The position numbers were made by a program, and so were the translations under genes. The notes below the pieces were generated by a model. The model ran no database searches. It was not told where the DNA came from and worked only from the letters and a program-made list of their open reading frames with translations. Shown here piece by piece: positions 56,710-64,000 of a DNA stretch of 64,000 nt (its first letter is position 1; the number at the start of each line of letters is the position of its first letter). The DNA comes from Phytohabitans suffuscus (GTDB lineage: Bacteria; Actinomycetota; Actinomycetes; Mycobacteriales; Micromonosporaceae), in the NCBI RefSeq assembly GCF_011764565.1, contig NZ_AP022871.1, positions 3,534,320 to 3,598,319 on the forward strand. Direction: 5' to 3'.

Positions 56710-56816
56710 GGGCCCGAGCCTACTGAAGAGGGCTGACGGTGCGTCATTGTGCGGCCGTTCCTGACAAATCACCCGTCACCGGCGACTCGCACAATTCGTT
56801 ACTAGAAGTAGATCCT

Positions 56817-56849
56817 GCCCGGGAGGTCCTTCAGTGCGGCCTCCCGGGC
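56817..56849 (+). promoter_or_regulatory. Leader hairpin upstream of a secreted-protein gene
   Basis: GCCCGGGAGG (56817-56826) pairs with CCTCCCGGGC (56840-56849) over a 13-base loop, ending 25 bases before the ATG at 56875. No T run follows. It may stabilise or attenuate the mRNA. Confidence 0.5.
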
Positions 56850-56874
56850 GCGTCGCCGACCTGGGAGATGGTGA

Positions 56875-57672
56875 ATGCCGCCGCTGGCCCGACACCGCGC
56901 CGCCGCAACCGCGGTCGCCGCGCTCTTCGCCGCCATGCCGCTGCTGGTCACCGCCGCCGCGCAGGCCGCGCCGGCGCGGGACCCGCTGCCGGCGGAAAGC
57001 GGCAAGGAGGTCGTGTTCAGCGGCGACCGGGGGCTGCTCGGCGTCTCCTGCGCGGCCAACCCCAGCACGAGCTCGGTCACGATCCCGGCGGAGACCACGC
57101 TGCGGGTCGTCAACAGGACCGGGTACCGGGCGAAGCTGCTCCTGAACGGCGCGTCGCAGGGCGAGATCGCGGACGGCGCGGTGGCTCCGGTGGTGTTCTA
57201 CCGCGGTCCGGTCACTCTCGGGCTCAAGCCGAGCTGCATGATCTCCGACGAGTCCGCCGTACGCGTGGAGGTCGTCCCGGCCCCGCGCGCCACGACACCG
57301 GGTGCCGAGCCGCGCACCAGCGCGCCGCAGCGACCGGCCGGCGGAGAAGGCCGTGACCAGCGGGAAGAGGAGCCGGAGACCGAGCCTACGGCCGCCCCGG
57401 CGTCCTCCCCCGCGGCGGCGGAGACACCCGAGCCGGCGACGGTCGGCGAAGACGGTGGCGACCCGGGTGAAGCCCTGGCTACCGTTGACGAAACATCGGG
57501 TACCGGTGACGAGGGCGTGGCCGCTGAGGCACTCGCCTCGGTGCAGCCGGTGCGTAAGACCGGACCAACCGGACTTCTAGCGCTCATCGCCACGGTCTGC
57601 GTGGTAGGCGTCTCGGCAGGTGCAATTCGGGCAATTATCGCCCAACGTGCAACCCGGACGAGTGTGGCGTAA
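56875..57672 (+). CDS. Secreted or membrane-anchored protein of unknown function
   Basis: A 265-residue protein with a clear Sec signal peptide (RHRAAATAVAALFAAMPLLV, cleaved near AQAAPA). An extracellular beta-rich domain follows (VVFSGDRGLLGVSCAANPST, TLRVVNRTGYRAKLLLNG) with two Cys about 63 residues apart. A Pro/Ala/Glu-rich stalk of about 90 residues leads to a C-terminal transmembrane helix (GLLALIATVCVVGVSAGAIR). GGGAGA precedes the ATG by 9 bases. The design resembles cupredoxin-like stalked surface proteins, but no metal ligands are evident. It diverges from nfo. Confidence 0.7.
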   Translation: MPPLARHRAAATAVAALFAAMPLLVTAAAQAAPARDPLPAESGKEVVFSGDRGLLGVSCAANPSTSSVTIPAETTLRVVNRTGYRAKLLLNGASQGEIADGAVAPVVFYRGPVTLGLKPSCMISDESAVRVEVVPAPRATTPGAEPRTSAPQRPAGGEGRDQREEEPETEPTAAPASSPAAAETPEPATVGEDGGDPGEALATVDETSGTGDEGVAAEALASVQPVRKTGPTGLLALIATVCVVGVSAGAIRAIIAQRATRTSVA

Positions 57673-57692
57673 TATATAAGTCAACACAGGCT

Positions 57693-57787
57693 CCGCGGGG
57701 CGCCTTCTATCCAACCTCGTCGGTGTGGTCGTTCCTCCCCAGGTCCCACCCAAAGAAGCGGATAGGGCGCCCCGCGGCTCTTCATGC
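57693..57787. promoter_or_regulatory. Long inverted repeat before the rpsF operon
   Basis: CCGCGGGGCGCC (57693-57704) pairs with GGCGCCCCGCGG (57776-57787), extended by TATCC (57708-57712) with GGATA (57770-57774). The loop is about 57 bases. It may terminate the previous gene or form a ribosomal leader structure for rpsF, 136 bases further on. Confidence 0.6.
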
Positions 57788-57922
57788 CGGGACCGCCCGG
57801 TATTCTGGTTCGGTTCGCCTCGGCGCCGTGGGCCTATCCCGCGGCGTCACTTGTGCGAACAGACGCACGACCTCCTGCCGCGGATGGACCGCGGCCGCTA
57901 GCCCAGAGGAGGTGAGCAAGTC

Positions 57923-58213
57923 TTGCGTCATTACGAGATCATGGTGATCCTCGATCCAAGCCTCGAGGAGCGCACCGTTGCCCCGTCGTTGGACACGTAC
58001 CTCAACGTGATCCGCACCGCGGGTGGCTCGGTGGAAAAGCTCGACGTCTGGGGTCGCCGGCGTCTGCAGTTCGAGATCAAGAAGAAGGCCGAAGGCATCT
58101 ACGCGGTCATCGATCTGCAGGCATCCCCCGAGGCGGTCGCGGAGTTGGACCGTCAGCTGCGGCTGAACGAGTCCATTCTCCGTACCAAGGTCATCCGGCC
58201 GGACGTCCGCTGA
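57923..58213 (+). CDS. rpsF: 30S ribosomal protein bS6
   Basis: A 96-residue protein, [20 protein letters not shown] from a TTG start with GAGGAGGTGAG upstream. It has the ferredoxin-like bS6 fold segments [20 protein letters not shown] and [14 protein letters not shown]. bS6 binds bS18 on the platform of the small subunit; rpsR lies two genes downstream. It leads the rpsF-ssb-rpsR-rplI operon. Confidence 0.97.
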   Translation: MRHYEIMVILDPSLEERTVAPSLDTYLNVIRTAGGSVEKLDVWGRRRLQFEIKKKAEGIYAVIDLQASPEAVAELDRQLRLNESILRTKVIRPDVR

Positions 58214-58303
58214 CGCGGCGCCGGCCCGCCCAGATCAGCCTCGTCGGGTTGTCGTAGGGCTCTGGGAGCCTTTGACAAACGATGAGTGCGCGAGGAGTTG
58301 GTC

Positions 58304-58828
58304 ATGGCAGGAGACACCACCATCACGGTCATCGGCAATCTGACCGATGACCCCGAGTTGCGCTTCACCCCGTCGGGTGCGGCGGTCGCCAAGTTCCGGG
58401 TCGCTTCGACGCCACGGATCATGGACCGCCAGTCCGGCGAGTGGAAGGACGGCGAGCCGCTCTTCCTGTCGTGCACGGTGTGGCGGCAGGCTGCGGAAAA
58501 CGTCGCGGAGTCGCTCCAGCGGGGCGCTCGCGTGATCGTCTCGGGCCGGCTCAAGCAGCGGTCGTACGAGACCCGCGAGGGTGAAAAGCGCACCGTCATC
58601 GAGCTGGAGGTCGACGAGATCGGCCCCTCGCTGCGGTATGCCACGGCGAAGGTGCAGAAGATGTCGCGCTCCGGCGGCGGCGGTGGTGGCTTCGGTTCCG
58701 GCGGTGGCGGTGGCGGTAGCCAGGGCGGCGGAGGCAACTTCGACGACCCGTGGGCCACGGCGGCGCCGGCCTCCTCCAGCTCTGGTTCGGGCGGCGGCAG
58801 CAACTTCGACGACGAGCCCCCGTTCTAA
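58304..58828 (+). CDS. ssb: Single-stranded DNA-binding protein
   Basis: A 174-residue SSB. The OB-fold (residues 1-115) has [20 protein letters not shown] and [21 protein letters not shown] Gly-rich flexible linker (about 125-160) ends in the acidic tip NFDDEPPF, which recruits partner proteins. GAGGAG precedes the ATG. It coats single-stranded DNA at forks; it lies between rpsF and rpsR, the standard position. Confidence 0.97.
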   Translation: MAGDTTITVIGNLTDDPELRFTPSGAAVAKFRVASTPRIMDRQSGEWKDGEPLFLSCTVWRQAAENVAESLQRGARVIVSGRLKQRSYETREGEKRTVIELEVDEIGPSLRYATAKVQKMSRSGGGGGGFGSGGGGGGSQGGGGNFDDPWATAAPASSSSGSGGGSNFDDEPPF

Positions 58829-58876
58829 GGCGGCAGCCCCGGCGCGGGCTGCGCAGGATCATCAGGAGCACGAGCA

Positions 58877-59116
58877 ATGGCTAAGGCTGCGGCACTTCGC
58901 AAGCCGAAGAAGAAGGTGAACCCTCTCGACAAGGAGGGCATCACCTACATCGACTACAAGGACACCGCGCTGCTGCGCAAGTTCATCTCCGACCGCGGCA
59001 AGATCCGCGCTCGGCGGGTGACCGGAGTGACCTCCCAGCAGCAGCGGCAGATCGCCCGCGCGGTCAAGAACGCCCGCGAGATGGCACTCCTGCCGTACAC
59101 GGCGACGGCGCGCTGA
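58877..59116 (+). CDS. rpsR: 30S ribosomal protein bS18
   Basis: A 79-residue basic protein with [20 protein letters not shown] and [20 protein letters not shown]. The zinc-ligand cysteines found in some bS18 forms are absent, so this is the cysteine-free type. It pairs with bS6 in the 30S platform. The start is ATG with AGGAGC upstream, 49 bases after ssb. Confidence 0.96.
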   Translation: MAKAAALRKPKKKVNPLDKEGITYIDYKDTALLRKFISDRGKIRARRVTGVTSQQQRQIARAVKNAREMALLPYTATAR

Positions 59117-59130
59117 GGGGAGGCACCACG

Positions 59131-59583
59131 ATGAAGATCATCCTGACTCAGGAGGTGTCCGGCCTCGGCGCTCCCGGCGACGTGGTGGAGGTCAAGGACG
59201 GCTACGGCCGTAACTACCTGCTCCCGCAGGGCTTCGCCATCACCTGGTCGAAGGGCGCGGAAAAGCAGGTCAGCGTGATCCGTCGGGCACGCGAGGCCCG
59301 GGAGATCCGTGACCTGGGCCACGCCAACGAGATCAAGGCCCAGCTCGAGGGCCTCACCAAGGTCACCCTGTCGGCGCGTGCCGGCGACGGTGGCCGCCTC
59401 TTCGGCTCGGTCACCCCGGCCGAGGTCGTCGAGGCCGTCCGCGCCGCGGGTGGCCCGGCCCTCGACCGGCGCCGGCTGGAGCTGTCCGGGCACATCAAGT
59501 CGCTCGGCGCCCACGCGGTCCGGGTCAAGCTGCACCCGGAGGTCACGGCTCGTTTCGACCTGACGGTCGTCAAGGCCAAGTAG
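59131..59583 (+). CDS. rplI: 50S ribosomal protein bL9
   Basis: A 150-residue elongated protein, beginning [20 protein letters not shown] and containing [15 protein letters not shown], a long connecting helix and a C-terminal domain ([20 protein letters not shown]). It binds 23S rRNA at the base of the L1 stalk. GGGAGG lies before the ATG. It ends the operon, with a terminator 34 bases after its stop. Confidence 0.97.
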   Translation: MKIILTQEVSGLGAPGDVVEVKDGYGRNYLLPQGFAITWSKGAEKQVSVIRRAREAREIRDLGHANEIKAQLEGLTKVTLSARAGDGGRLFGSVTPAEVVEAVRAAGGPALDRRRLELSGHIKSLGAHAVRVKLHPEVTARFDLTVVKAK

Positions 59584-59616
59584 GGCACACGGCCAGCTAA
59601 GGCCAGGCACAGCGGA

Positions 59617-59640
59617 GCGGGGGCGCCTCGGCGCCCCCGC
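59617..59640. terminator. Terminator of the rpsF-rplI operon
   Basis: GCGGGGGCGC and GCGCCCCCGC form a perfect stem around a CTCG tetraloop, followed by TTTCGTC. Confidence 0.92.
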
Positions 59641-59663
59641 TTTCGTCTGTCGTAAGGGAGGCC

Positions 59664-61357
59664 CTAGCCGCCGAGCGGCTGGCCGCTGATCGCCGACAGC
59701 AGCACGGTGGAGAGTCCTCCACCCACGACCGCCGCCGCCAGGCCCACGCTGATCGAGCGCCAGGTGCTGCTGACCCAGCGCAGGAGGACCGCCACCACCA
59801 GGCTGACGGCCAGCGCCGCGGCGAACCGGGTCAGCCCGCCGGCGAGCGAGCCCAGCACCTGCGACTCCGCGCCGGCGACGACCGTGTAGACGGCGAACAG
59901 GAGCAGGGGCACCGCGTACCAGGCGAGCGTGGCGACCACCGCCGCGAAGACGCCGCCGGGAGCGCGCGAGAGCTGGTCGTCCAGCTCGTCGGGCGTCGTC
60001 ACGCGCCGGACGGCGGCACCGAGCCCGCGGCTGCGGCCCGGGTCGGCCGCCTGCGGGCGCCAGGCGGGAGCGGCCGAGCGGCTGGGCGACTGCGCCGGGG
60101 CGCGCTCGCCGCCGGGAGCCGCCGTGGGCGCCCGCCACTCGGTCGTGGAGGCCGTCGTGGAGGCTTCGGCGCGGGCCCGGGGACCGCCCCGCTCCGGTAG
60201 GTCGTGGGGGCGTCGCCGCGGGGTGGCGCGGGCTGGCGGCTCGCCCTCCCGAGGCCGTCGTCGCGGTAGGTCGTCGGCGTCGCGCGGGCACCCGGGCGGT
60301 CGTCGTAGTCGAAGTCGGGCTCGTCCGGGAAGGCCACCGCCGGCGACCGCGGGGCCGACGTCGGGATGCCCACCCACCGCGGATCGTCTTCGGACAGGCG
60401 TGCCTCAGGCAGCTGGCCGCGCCCGCCCGGCAGGCGTGAACCGGGCTCCTCGGCCCGGCCTACCGGCCCGGAGACCGGCGCGCTGCTCGCCCAGCTCCCG
60501 GAGGGCTCGTCGCTGCGGTCGTCCTCGGAGCGGGTGCTCGGCCACCGCGCCTCGGTCTGATCCTGCCAGGAACGGCGCCGGCGGCTGCTCGCCGACGAGT
60601 CCATCCCCACCGCCCAGTCGGGCCGCCGGGGGCGGGACGCCTGGCCGTCGCCGGACTGCTCGCCGCGTGGCGGGACCCACTCGCTGGTGTCGGTGAAGCT
60701 GTCGCGCTGGGGCGGGATCGCGGCACGGCGGCCGTAGCCGCTGGGCTCCTCGGGCAGCTCACGCCGGTCAGGCTCGGCCCGGCGGCGCCCGCCGCCCGAC
60801 TCGCCGCGGCGGGGAGCGTCTGAGCGGGACCGCGTGATCGGCTCGCCCGTCTCGCGGTGCCACTCGCCGGTGAAGTCGCCCCGGGTCCACTCGCCCGTGT
60901 ATGCCTCGCGGGTCCACTCGCTGGTGCTGGCCGCACCGACCCAGCCGCTGGTCGGGGCCGACGAAGGGGTCCAGCCGCTGGTCGGCGCCACCGAGGGCGT
61001 CCACCCGCTCGAATGGCGGCCGCCGCGGTCGTCCGGCTCCTCGTACCGGCTGAAGGTGCCGGTGCTGTCCTCGTCGCCCTGCTGCCAGCGGGTGCGGGCG
61101 CTGCGCCGACCATACGGCCGGTCGTCGGCGACCGCGTCCTCCTGCTGGCGGCGGCGGCCACGATAGATGCTGCCGGACGAGGAGGAGCCGCGCGACGGGT
61201 AGCCACCAGCGCCGTCGGGGTCTGCCCGGCGCGCGCGGTCCGGCCACTCGATGCCGGTGATCTCGCCGGTGTGGTCCCAGCTCTGAGGGCGCGCGTCATC
61301 AGCGGACCGGCGCTCGCGCGGGCCGCGAGAGTCGTACCCCCAGTCCCGGTAGTCCAC
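59664..61357 (-). CDS. Membrane protein with long Arg/Ser/Thr/Trp-repeat cytoplasmic domain, one frame break
   Basis: After adding one base in the run-rich segment complementary to 60171-60194 this is 564 residues. It starts from GTG (MDYRDWGYDSRGPRERRSAD) with AAAGG upstream. Residues 60-430 are hydrophilic, with Trp-containing repeats (TSGWTPSVAPTSGWTPSSAP; TREAYTGEWTRGDFTGEWHR). The C-terminal 135 residues hold three to four transmembrane helices (VFAAVVATLAWYAVPLLLFA; VLGSLAGGLTRFAAALAVSL). The architecture suggests a membrane anchor with a disordered interaction domain. It converges on rplI and diverges from dnaB. Family not recognised. Confidence 0.65.
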
Positions 61358-61731
61358 GTGACCTTTCCCGCTGTCGTCAGATCCTGCCGTCGTCAGACCG
61401 CAACTGTCCCTGAGGCACATCCGTCGATGGTCATGATATGCCGTGAGCAGGGCGCTGGCAGACCCGGAATTCTTCCTCCACACCTTGGGGACCAAGTCCG
61501 CCCACGTCACACCCTACCCGGCGGGTAATCCCCAATGGTTATACACAGGCTGTGCACAGGCTGCACACACCCCCTCGGGTGACTGTCCACAGGTTGTCCC
61601 AAGACTCGTCCACCGGCGCATTTGAGAGGTTGACCAGCGGTTTCGTATGGTGTCCGCTCGACCTCCACGCAGTCTTGTCGTACCCATGCGGTTCGCTTGT
61701 GCGGAGTCGATCACGTGGGGGGAGGGGACGG
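61358..61731. promoter_or_regulatory. dnaB upstream region with degenerate DnaA boxes
   Basis: In this 374-base divergent gap, CTGTCCACA (61583-61591), TTATACACA (61539-61547) and TCGTCCACC (61606-61614) differ from DnaA boxes by one or two bases. TGTGCACAGG repeats near 61551. It probably holds the dnaB promoter; no gene is supported. Confidence 0.5.
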
Positions 61732-63147
61732 GTGTCGGTCACCGACGACGTGCGGCCGGCTGGCCGCCCACCCGCCGACTCCCCGCCCCCGGGCGGGCAG
61801 GGCGGATTCGACGGGCAGTTCGACAAGACGCCGCCGCAGGACGTGGCGGCCGAGCAGTGCGTGCTCGGCGGCATGCTGCTGTCCAAGGACGCGATCGCCG
61901 ACGTGGTCGAGATCCTCAAGCCCGGCGACTTCTACCGGCCGGTGCACGCGACGATCTTCGACGCGGTCCTCGACCTGTACGGGCGGGGTGAGCCGGCAGA
62001 CCCCATCACGGTCGCCGCCGCCCTGGCCGACACCGGCGACCTCGGCCGCATCGGCGGTGCGCCCTACCTGCACACGCTGATCGCGAGCGTGCCCACCGCC
62101 GCCAACGCGTCGTACTACGCGCGCATCGTGGGCGAGCGGGCCGTGCTGCGCCGCCTCGTCGAGGCCGGCACCCGCATCGTGCAGCTCGGCTACGGCGCGG
62201 CGTCCGGCGCGGGGCGCGATGTGGACGACGTGGTCGACCTGGCCCAGCAGGCCGTCTACGACGTGACGGAGCGGCGGGTCAGCGAAGACTTCGCGGTGCT
62301 CGCCGACATGCTCCAGCCCACGCTCGACGAGATCGAGGCGGTGGGGGCGCAGGGCGGCGTGATGACCGGCGTGCCGACCGGTTTCACCGACCTCGACCGC
62401 CTGCTCAACGGGCTGCATGCCGGCCAGCTGGTGATCGTCGCGGGCCGGCCCGGTTTGGGCAAGTCGACGGTGTCTATGGACTTTGCCCGAAACGCCGCCA
62501 TCCGCCACAACTGCGCCAGTGCCATCTTCTCGCTCGAAATGAGCAAGGTCGAGATCGTCATGCGTCTGCTCTCGGCCGAGGCCCGGGTGCCGCTGCACGT
62601 ACTGCGCTCGGGTCAACTGTCCGATGACGACTGGACCAAGCTCGCCCGCCGCATGGGCGAGATCAGCGAGGCTCCGCTGTTCGTCGACGACACGCCCAGC
62701 ATGAACCTCATGGAGATCCGGGCCAAGGCGCGCCGGCTCAAGCAGCGCCACGACCTCAAGCTGATCGTTGTGGACTACCTGCAGCTCATGAGCTCGCCCA
62801 AGCGCACCGAGAGCCGCCAGCAGGAGGTCGCCGAGCTGTCGCGTGGCCTCAAGCTGCTGGCCAAGGAGGTCGAGTGCCCGGTGATCGCGGTGAGTCAGCT
62901 CAACCGCGGTCCCGAGCAGCGCACCGACAAGCGCCCCCAGCTCTCCGACCTGCGCGAAAGTGGATCGATCGAGCAGGACGCCGACGTCGTCATCCTGCTG
63001 CACCGCGACGACTACTACGACAAGGAGTCGCCGCGCGCGGGCGAGGCCGACTTCATCGTCGCGAAGCATCGAAATGGGCCGACCGACACCGTCACGGTGG
63101 CGGCACAGCTGCACCTGTCCCGCTTCGTCGACATGGCCATCGTCTGA
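61732..63147 (+). CDS. dnaB: Replicative DNA helicase DnaB
   Basis: A 471-residue hexameric RecA-fold helicase that unwinds the fork. The N-terminal primase-binding domain has PPQDVAAEQCVLGGMLLSKD. The helicase core has TGVPTGFTDLDRLLNGLHAG, Walker A AGRPGLGKSTVSMDF, Walker B LIVVDYLQLM, ISQLNRG-like VSQLNRGPEQR and the arginine-finger region KHRNGPTDTV. No intein is present at the Walker A or other known DnaB insertion sites. The GTG at 61732 has GGGGGAGGGG upstream. Confidence 0.97.
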   Translation: MSVTDDVRPAGRPPADSPPPGGQGGFDGQFDKTPPQDVAAEQCVLGGMLLSKDAIADVVEILKPGDFYRPVHATIFDAVLDLYGRGEPADPITVAAALADTGDLGRIGGAPYLHTLIASVPTAANASYYARIVGERAVLRRLVEAGTRIVQLGYGAASGAGRDVDDVVDLAQQAVYDVTERRVSEDFAVLADMLQPTLDEIEAVGAQGGVMTGVPTGFTDLDRLLNGLHAGQLVIVAGRPGLGKSTVSMDFARNAAIRHNCASAIFSLEMSKVEIVMRLLSAEARVPLHVLRSGQLSDDDWTKLARRMGEISEAPLFVDDTPSMNLMEIRAKARRLKQRHDLKLIVVDYLQLMSSPKRTESRQQEVAELSRGLKLLAKEVECPVIAVSQLNRGPEQRTDKRPQLSDLRESGSIEQDADVVILLHRDDYYDKESPRAGEADFIVAKHRNGPTDTVTVAAQLHLSRFVDMAIV

Positions 63148-63257
63148 CCCCGCGCGCGGCCGCCCGAGCCGCGACGGTGCTCGCGCTCTGACCACAAAGG
63201 ACGAGCACAGGACCGGCTGGGCGCCCCGCCCCATGAGCGCGGGACGCCCAGCGCGCC

Positions 63258-63632
63258 TCAGTCGAAGAGCTCGCCGAGGAAGCCGCGGTGCTTCTTCTTG
63301 CGGCGGTAGTGACCGTGGTAGCCGTAGTGCTGGCCGCCGTACGCCGGGGCCGGCGCCGGGTAACCGTGGGGCGGAGGCGGCGGGGGCGGCGGCGGAGCGG
63401 CGTATCCCCCGCCGGGCGGCGGGGGCGGCGCGTAGCCACCGCTGGCCGGAGCCGGCGGGCGCTGGGCCGCGGGGGCTTGCTGCTGGTTCCAGTTGGCCTC
63501 GGCCTCGAAGAGCTTCTCCAGCTCACCACGGTCGAGGAAGATCCCACGGCACTCGGTGCACTGGTCAACGGTGACGCCACTGCGCTCGTACGTGCGCATT
63601 TCGCCACGGCATTTCGGACAGGTCATCTGCAT
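63258..63632 (-). CDS. Zinc-ribbon (TFIIB-type) protein with Pro/Gly/Tyr-rich tail
   Basis: A 124-residue protein. Residues 1-45 form a zf-TFIIB ribbon: MTCPKCRGEMRTYERSGVTV, DQCTECRGIFLDRGELEKL, with two CxxC pairs. The middle is Pro/Gly-rich (a run of about nine prolines) and the end is basic (HYRRKKKHRGFLGELFD). The ATG at 63632 is used; an ATG at 63626 fits the GAAAG site equally well. Function unknown; such proteins occur as single-domain zinc ribbons in many bacteria. Confidence 0.8.
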   Translation of the reverse strand: MQMTCPKCRGEMRTYERSGVTVDQCTECRGIFLDRGELEKLFEAEANWNQQQAPAAQRPPAPASGGYAPPPPPGGGYAAPPPPPPPPPHGYPAPAPAYGGQHYGYHGHYRRKKKHRGFLGELFD

Positions 63633-63658
63633 CTTTCGAAGGTACCGGGTGACGGCGC

Positions 63659-64000
63659 TCACAGCCTGGCAGCGCGATGCCACGATCCGGTGCGATTGGC
63701 GGGAGCCGGGCGGCGCAGCGCGGGCAGCCAGGCCAGGAACGCGACCGGGTAGAGCAGGTATCCGAACCGGGTCGAGGGCATGAGCAGGATCGCGGCCAGC
63801 AGCCCGTACCCGCAGGCGGCGGCGGCCGCGGCGGCCGTGCGGGGCGGGCGGCGGGCGAGCCAGACGGCGATGGCCACCGCCGCGCCGGCCAGGAGCGCGC
63901 CGGCGATCACCCGCCCGCCGGGGAGGTTGTCGGCGATCAGATAGCCCGGGAACGGGGACTGCGCCGGGCTCGTCACCACCCCCTCGCCGAGCGGGAAGCG
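63659..64000 (-). CDS. Polytopic membrane protein, C-terminal part (partial)
   Basis: The frame is open to the right edge (…RFPLGEGVVTSPAQSPFPGY), so only about 113 C-terminal residues are seen. Three hydrophobic helices follow (GALLAGAAVAIAVWLARR; TAAAAAAACGYGLLAAILLM; GYLLYPVAFLAWLPALRR). The FPLGEGVVTSPAQSP loop before the last helices and the final YLLYPVAF resemble the ends of GT87-type mannosyltransferases, but this is a weak match. A GTG at 63979 could be read as a start; I consider it internal. Confidence 0.55.
   Translation of the reverse strand, partial: RFPLGEGVVTSPAQSPFPGYLIADNLPGGRVIAGALLAGAAVAIAVWLARRPPRTAAAAAAACGYGLLAAILLMPSTRFGYLLYPVAFLAWLPALRRPAPANRTGSWHRAARL

Overview
The window looks like the chromosomal replication-origin region of a high-GC actinomycete. 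The gene order dnaA-dnaN-gnd-recF-dciA-gyrB-gyrA, with tRNA-Ile and tRNA-Ala beyond gyrA, and rpmH-rnpA-yidD-yidC-jag-rsmG-parA-parB on the other side of dnaA, matches what is known for Actinobacteria. A family such as Micromonosporaceae fits, but this is inferred from content and order, not from a search. G/C-ending codons, GTG/TTG starts and mini-cistron overlaps (GTGA, TTGA) are common.

Layout. 1-3.4 kb: a partial YbaK-like deacylase, an NAD(P)-binding protein, an alpha/beta hydrolase, a solitary DNA methyltransferase, tRNA-Ala, a DLW-39 micro-protein and tRNA-Ile. 3.5-17.4 kb: the leftward replication block (DUF3566 membrane protein, gyrA with a 419-residue intein, gyrB, dciA, recF, gnd, dnaN, dnaA), broken once by an opposite-strand unknown gene. 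oriC lies between dnaN and dnaA (about 14.93-15.66 kb) and is packed with DnaA boxes. 17.9-24.2 kb: the rightward ribosomal/translocation/segregation block. 24.2-28.26 kb: about 4 kb with no convincing gene, flanked and centred by parS sites and holding a small deaminase-like remnant. 28.3-38.9 kb: a HIT-like protein, ddl, an aminotransferase, a GNAT protein, cwlM, trxA-trxB, a sigM/anti-sigma pair and a pseudokinase. 39-48 kb: a broken HerA-like ATPase, murJ, cca, ogt, ino1 and padR. 48-64 kb: ponA-type penicillin-binding protein, two polytopic glycosyltransferase-like proteins, nfo, rpsF-ssb-rpsR-rplI, dnaB and small membrane or zinc-ribbon proteins.

How the genes work together: DnaA, DciA and DnaB (initiation and helicase loading), DnaN, RecF, Ssb and gyrase (elongation and topology), ParA/ParB with six parS-like sites (segregation), RnpA/RpmH/YidC/YidD/Jag (RNA processing and membrane insertion), and Ddl/CwlM/MurJ/pseudokinase/PBP (cell-wall synthesis). 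Perfect TTATCCACA DnaA boxes also occur far from oriC, four of them inside coding sequence as Tyr-Pro-Gln codons.

Caveats and oddities. At least ten conserved genes carry frame breaks, and each is healed by adding single G/C bases to short G/C runs. This looks like a consensus-sequence error rather than biology, so these genes are annotated as intact with a noted frameshift. A separate in-frame-breaking deletion affects the HerA-like gene. A 168-bp MITE-like element with perfect 17-bp inverted ends sits at the 3' end of the PBP gene, and a decayed relative lies next to ddl. No CRISPR array, rRNA gene or complete insertion sequence was seen.
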